A stretch of DNA of 64,000 nt from contig JADNYJ010000035.1 of the NCBI GenBank assembly GCA_015501075.1, forward strand, positions 186,001 to 250,000, in the 5' to 3' direction. Source of the stretch: Gymnopilus junonius (Eukaryota > Basidiomycota > Agaricomycetes > Agaricales > Galerinaceae). Made by a program: the position numbers and the translations under genes. Positions 60,140-64,000 of this stretch are shown here, one piece after another; the stretch's first letter is position 1; every line of letters begins with the position of its first letter. The notes under the pieces were generated by a model. The model did not search any database, was not told where the DNA came from, and saw nothing but the letters and a program-made list of their open reading frames with translations.

Positions 60140-61045
60140 ATGGATATCGAAATGATTCGAGGGACACCTATGCCACCTCTTGCAATAGTCAAACAGCTGA
60201 CAGCTAGAATAAACCCCCATGACACACAGTCAATACATTGTCCCCATGCTCCTGGTCTTAGTGGCGAGCATTTTCCAACATGGATTCTCTCGTATTGGGT
60301 CAAAGTTGCTCGAATTTGGCCACTGAAGAGGACATGGGTGTTAGCAGAGGAGAGTTTAGAGGCCTGGAGTAGAAACAAGAAGCGCACTGACCAGACAAAA
60401 GGCATCATCACTTGCATCTACAATGCCCTCTCCTGCACTTCATGGTCTGGCAAAATCCAAAGTTTCCTGGCCTCGATAACAACTGACCACCTGGCACCAT
60501 ATATGATGAAGAACTGGTTGATGGATGAACAGAAAAATCAGATGTTATATTTGCTGGAATGCAAGCTGTCGAGGAGCAGGAAGGGCGATGGAATTTGTGT
60601 CACTGATACGTTCTTCATGACCAAGCTCACTGAAATCTACCAATGACCAGATCGGGATGAATACTATGCAACTTTTCCAAGGCTTGAATGGATTCATAAA
60701 AGAGGTCAAGATTTTGGTACAGGTGTCCTGGAGAAGCTCATCGCCATCGTGAACCTTGGCCAAAATCATTGGGTGGTGGTAGTGGTGGATTTTGAGTCTT
60801 CGAGGATCCTGTATGGTGATTCATTAGGTGGAACAATTACCAAAGACATAGAGGCGGCTCTCACCTGGTGGATTTATCATCATACTGGAAGGCGTTTCAC
60901 AATAACACAGCTCCCTATAACACAACAGAAGGATGGATATTCGTGTGGGCTTCTAGCATGGAATGCTGTAGCGACCAAGGTCCTGGGCATGACAAAGGTG
61001 GCTGACGTGGAATTCTGTCATCCTATCCTGAAATTGTGGAAGTGA
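60140..61045 (+). pseudogene. Ulp1-like (C48) protease part of the transposon protein
   Basis: The ATG at 60140 gives MDIEMIRGTPMPPLAIVKQL, then GLSGEHFPTWILSYWVKVAR, a helical region (EEQ-like spacing, SWSGKIQSFL), and KLTEIYQ, where an in-frame TGA (60644-60646) interrupts. The same frame goes on as LIAIVNLGQNHWVVVVVDFE (catalytic His), ILYGDSLGG (Asp) and ITQQKDGYSCGLLAW (Gln and Cys). This is the H-D-Q-C order of Ulp1/SENP proteases. The frame is lost near 61020, just before EVIKKRLEYLREKNAPITVI, which continues in another frame. Confidence 0.75.
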
Positions 61046-62593
61046 TCAAGAAACGTCTGGAGTACTTGAGAGAGAAGAATGCACCTATAACCGTGATCAC
61101 TGCCTGCGCCATGATTGTTGTGACCATCCTTGAAAGGAATCCCAGCATTTTTGACAAGAAATTCAAAGATGGTTCTTCGTTCCATGTCTCCGAATCCTTT
61201 GTGCACAAGTTCTTGCATGGCGTCCTTTCATGGAGCCTTCATAAGGCTACGCAGGCTGCTCAGAAACTCCCTAAAGACTGGAAGGAACAATGTTGGTGTG
61301 CGTTTTTTCGCAAAGTGCACCTCATCAAAGAGAACGACATACCGATAACACTTTACATCAATTTTGACCAAACCCAGATCGTGTACATGCCAGGAAACTG
61401 GATGACATAGGCTGAGATGGGCGCGAAACAGGTTGGCATGGTTGGTATGGATGAAAAGCGGGCCTTCACTCTTGTGGTCAGGGTTGCAGCAGATAGGACA
61501 ATCTTGCCCTTCCAGGCTGTATTCATAGGTAAAATGAAGGCATCCATTCCTGCACCTGACTCGCCCAACTACGCCGATGCAATGAAAGCAGGCTTCAAGT
61601 TCGAGTTTTCTGGGACATCTACCTACTGGTCAAATCAGCAAACTATGTGTGCATATGTTAATGATATCATCGCACCTCATTTCGACCAAAAGAAGGCCGA
61701 ACTCTCGCTTCCTCCTTCTCAGAAGAGCCTCCTACAACTTGATGTTTGGTCAGTACACTGCTCTGAGGAATTTCGAGGTTGGATGCACACTCACCATCCA
61801 ACCATTATACTTGATTACGTTCCGGGTGGTTGTACTGGAGTCACTCAGCCCTGCGATGTCGGTATTCAGTGGCCACTCAAACTGTCAATAAAGAAGTCTT
61901 ACCATGAAGATGTCATCGAAGATCTGATGTCCAAGGCAGATGAAGGGAGCTCAGCGCTGAACCTCAAAGAAGGTATCAAAGATCTTCGAGATCAGACACT
62001 GAGATGGATGTGGAATGCTTACAATGCCCTTCAGAATAAGGAACTGGTTCAAAAGGTAAGTCTACAGCCTACTCTGTTATCTGAGATAAAAGACTTACAC
62101 TGTTTAGGCCTTTGAAGGTTGCATCATCAACGAGTGGAATTTGTCATATAATTGCCTCACCAGCTTCAAGGCACGAGAGGCTCTGTGAAACATGAAGAAC
62201 ACGAACCCAGAATTTTGGGCAGAACTCACCAAAAGTGATTCTCAAGATGTGCCCAACATGACTGAAACCCTGCCAGAAGATGTCGAACCCAACACATATC
62301 TTGAAGACAATGACGCAGATGACTCCGATCTCCCCATGCTAATGCTCATCGCTGTTATGACAGGTACCAATCTGCCCGAAGGTGTTGCTGTTCGAGAGAG
62401 CAGTGCACTTGTATCCCTTGCAGAGGCGGAGAATGTTGAGATTGAACCTGGATCAACAGAAGCAAATGTTAGCGATCAAATGGAAAAGGAAACTGTGGCT
62501 GACTTGGACGCACCAGAAGCAGGACTTGTCGAGGAAGAAGAAACAAATTCCCCAACAAACTATACATGCGGAGACGTTTTGGTGACACAATGA
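61030..62593 (+). pseudogene. DDE transposase part of the transposon protein
   Basis: Continues from EVIKKRLEYLREKNAPITVI through FLHGVLSWSLHKATQAAQKL to ITLYINFDQTQIVYMPGNWM (first Asp). An in-frame TAG at 61408-61410 stands where a Trp is usual. Then AEMGAKQVGMVGMDEKRAFT, LQLDVWSVHCSEEFRGWMHT (second Asp) and YVPGGCTGVTQPCDVGIQWP (third acidic position) follow. After an intron at 62056-62107 comes AFEGCIIINEWNLSYNCLTSF-like sequence with another in-frame TGA (62186-62188). An acidic tail (NMKNTNPEFWAELTKSD, YLEDNDADDSDLP) ends at 62593. Three nonsense codons and a frameshift across the whole reading frame show the copy is dead. Confidence 0.75.
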
Positions 62594-62859
62594 CAGTGAT
62601 GACCCAGAAGATGATAGTTTGCTTATCTGAGTCAATGAAGGTGTTGGCATGTGTTTGGTGTAGCACCTGACTTACTTACTTATAGGCAACAATCTGGCAG
62701 TGGAAAGCATGTACCTCATGCTATAGAATTATTCCAAGGTGGTCTCTAGTGTGTAGTAAATAGCATCTGGGATTTTTTTGAGAATTTTTGACAATTTTTA
62801 ACAAATTTATAAGCCTTTTTTCACTTCCTCAAATAGTTTCAGCACCTGGCCAAAATCAC

Positions 62860-62936
62860 TGTGACAGCCGTGACATTTCAGCGATTTTGGGAGGTCCGTG
62901 ACACATGACTGCTGAATTGAATGAAATAGTACAGTA
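62860..62936. repeat. Right terminal inverted repeat
   Basis: Reads TGAAATAGTACAG up to 62934, followed by TA. Further in are CCGTGACATTTCAG and GGTCCGTGACACATGAC, the GTGAC-type subterminal repeats that also occur at the left end. Confidence 0.7.
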
Positions 62937-63262
62937 TTTGCTGATTGCCTACATGGTGAACAAACAGCTGTCCAATCTGGTTTTGACCAAGCATGTCCAT
63001 CTATTGTTACAATTCCCCTTTATCTTATCTCCCCACTGCCTCTTTTTCTTCTTATCAATTATCTTTCAAATTGATTATTTATATGTTTTCATCATGATCA
63101 TCTTTATATAAAGATGATATTCTTTCTCTTACATCTTATATGGACAATCATTCCTTTTCGATCATCATCCCTAGTATTGCCTCCTTTGATGATCATCCTT
63201 TCTGATTCCCCTGGTTTCATTATTGTTTCATATATATTATTATCAGCACCAAATAGTATATA
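62937..63262. other. AT-rich spacer between two transposons
   Basis: Pyrimidine-rich and AT-rich sequence with no gene. Just before the second element it reads AAATAGTATATACTGTAC, which is nearly palindromic around the insertion point. Confidence 0.4.
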
Positions 63263-64000
63263 CTGTACTATTTGATCAATTTGGCCTGGGGTGTGACCTG
63301 TGACTGAGTAGATGAAATTTTGGCACTGGCTAGTCAGCATTGTCCTGTGACCAGCCAGAAATTTTGGCCATTGGCCATTGTCAAGGCACTATTGCATGAT
63401 CAATCTCCTCATGTCAATATATTCCCAACCTATGTTGGAATAATACAGGCAGGTGCATATCGGCCTTACCACCACAAGGAAATATGCACATGCCACCACC
63501 ACCAATTTATTAGCATGCATTATACCCCTCATTTTCTCTATGCTCATTCTCCTCCTTGTAGTATGCACATTCTATTCCTTTTCTGTAAATTTCACCTCTT
63601 CATGCTCAGTCTCTCTTGCTATATTTTCTCTCTGAAGTTCTAGTGTATTTACTTATCTCCATTTCCACAAAAAATTCTACTTGTAGTTACAAGTATGCAT
63701 GAGCTTTTCATACAGATGTTCCTATAACCATCCATATCAAGCCTTCCACCAGATATCCAGTGACATCTTCCCAATGAGAGGATGCCTATACTAGCACTCC
63801 TCACCATCAGTCTATCTGAAGTTGTTACCACCAACTGCATTATGCAACCTGAAAAATATGACTTCTCCTTGCCACTGAATTCAGAGGATATTGACAAAAT
63901 GCTGACACTGCCAATACCCCCTCTAGACATAGTCAATGTCCTCCAGCATCTCATCAGGAAGCTCAAACAAAGTAATATGTCTATCTTCTGCCCTCATGTG
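63263..64000 (+). mobile_element. Left part of a second, related TIR transposon, cut by the window edge
   Basis: Begins CTGTACTATTTGATCAATTT after TA, matching the left end at 59653 in sequence and orientation; GTGAC repeats follow (GGTGTGACCTGTGACTG). Near 63864-63960 the + strand reads LPLNSEDIDKMLTLPIPPLD then IVNVLQHLIRKLKQ, which aligns with MDIEMIRGTPMPPLAIVKQL in the first element, so this is the start of the same protein. The two copies have clearly diverged. The right end is outside the window. Confidence 0.7.

Larger units (their letters stand above)
59653..62934 (+). mobile_element. DNA transposon with TIRs, TA target duplication, Ulp1-like protease and DDE transposase (inactive)
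   Basis: The left end begins CTGTACTATTTCAATCAATT and the right end, read on the other strand, begins CTGTACTATTTCATTCAATT; 24 of the first 26 bases agree. Both ends are flanked by TA (59651-59652 and 62935-62936), as expected from insertion at a TA dinucleotide. The 3282-bp element carries one long damaged coding region on + (about 60140-62593), which joins a Ulp1-like cysteine protease domain to a DDE transposase. Both ends also carry GTGAC/GTCAC-rich subterminal repeats. TA duplication and a DDE core suggest a distant relation to the Tc1/mariner/pogo group, but Ulp1-like domains are better known from plant MULE and CACTA elements. The family assignment is open. Confidence 0.8.

Overview
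The window is a stretch of nuclear DNA from a filamentous fungus, almost certainly a basidiomycete of the mushroom group (Agaricomycotina). Genes are dense, lie on both strands and are cut by many introns of about 45-75 bp with GT-AG ends. Products include F-box proteins, CorA-like transporters and Ulp1/DDE transposons of the kind common in mushroom genomes. No bacterial-type operons, CRISPR arrays or rRNA genes were seen.

Layout. 1-1335: 3' part of a SWI/SNF or RSC subunit with a SWIB domain (+). 1719-3179: DUF2156 protein, probably a tRNA-dependent sterol aminoacylase (-). 3240-4315: F-box protein (-). 4730-7121: CorA-like transporter (-), followed by a second, broken copy at 8250-10621. 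11325-13066: ArsB-type permease (+). 13292-14686: GGPP synthase (-). 14958-16764: F-box protein (+). 16933-17473: Asterix/PAT10 (+). 17678-19595: threonine synthase (-). 19683-23001: MCM4 (-), sharing a short promoter that holds an MCB cluster with an orphan membrane protein (23178-24062, +). 25229-27710 and 31681-36555: two large Ser/Pro-rich coiled-coil proteins, transcribed divergently from a gene-poor 4 kb gap. 36854-41674: cohesin subunit Scc3 (-). 41887-48362: poor in recognisable genes, with decayed or lineage-specific ORFs. 48363-51435: F-box/WD40 protein (-). 51720-56306: mitochondrial RNA polymerase (-), separated by only 65 bp from HMG-CoA lyase (56372-57560, +). 57893-59303: alpha/beta hydrolase (+). 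59653-62934: a complete but dead DNA transposon with terminal inverted repeats and a TA target duplication. 63263-64000: the left part of a related element that runs off the window.

Two points cut across the annotation. First, many genes, including the essential SCC3 and RPO41, have reading frames that repair if one base is restored in a short homopolymer, mostly C or G. This looks like under-called homopolymers in the assembly rather than pseudogenes. Second, the HMG-CoA lyase gene appears to carry a 6-nt microexon that encodes one of the two histidines of the metal-binding HxH motif.

The strongest candidates for something little described are the Ulp1-plus-DDE transposon family at the right end, the orphan genes at 23178-24062 and 44376-45765, and the catalytic microexon. 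Most of the rest is conserved housekeeping: chromatin, replication, cohesion, mitochondrial transcription, isoprenoid and amino-acid metabolism.
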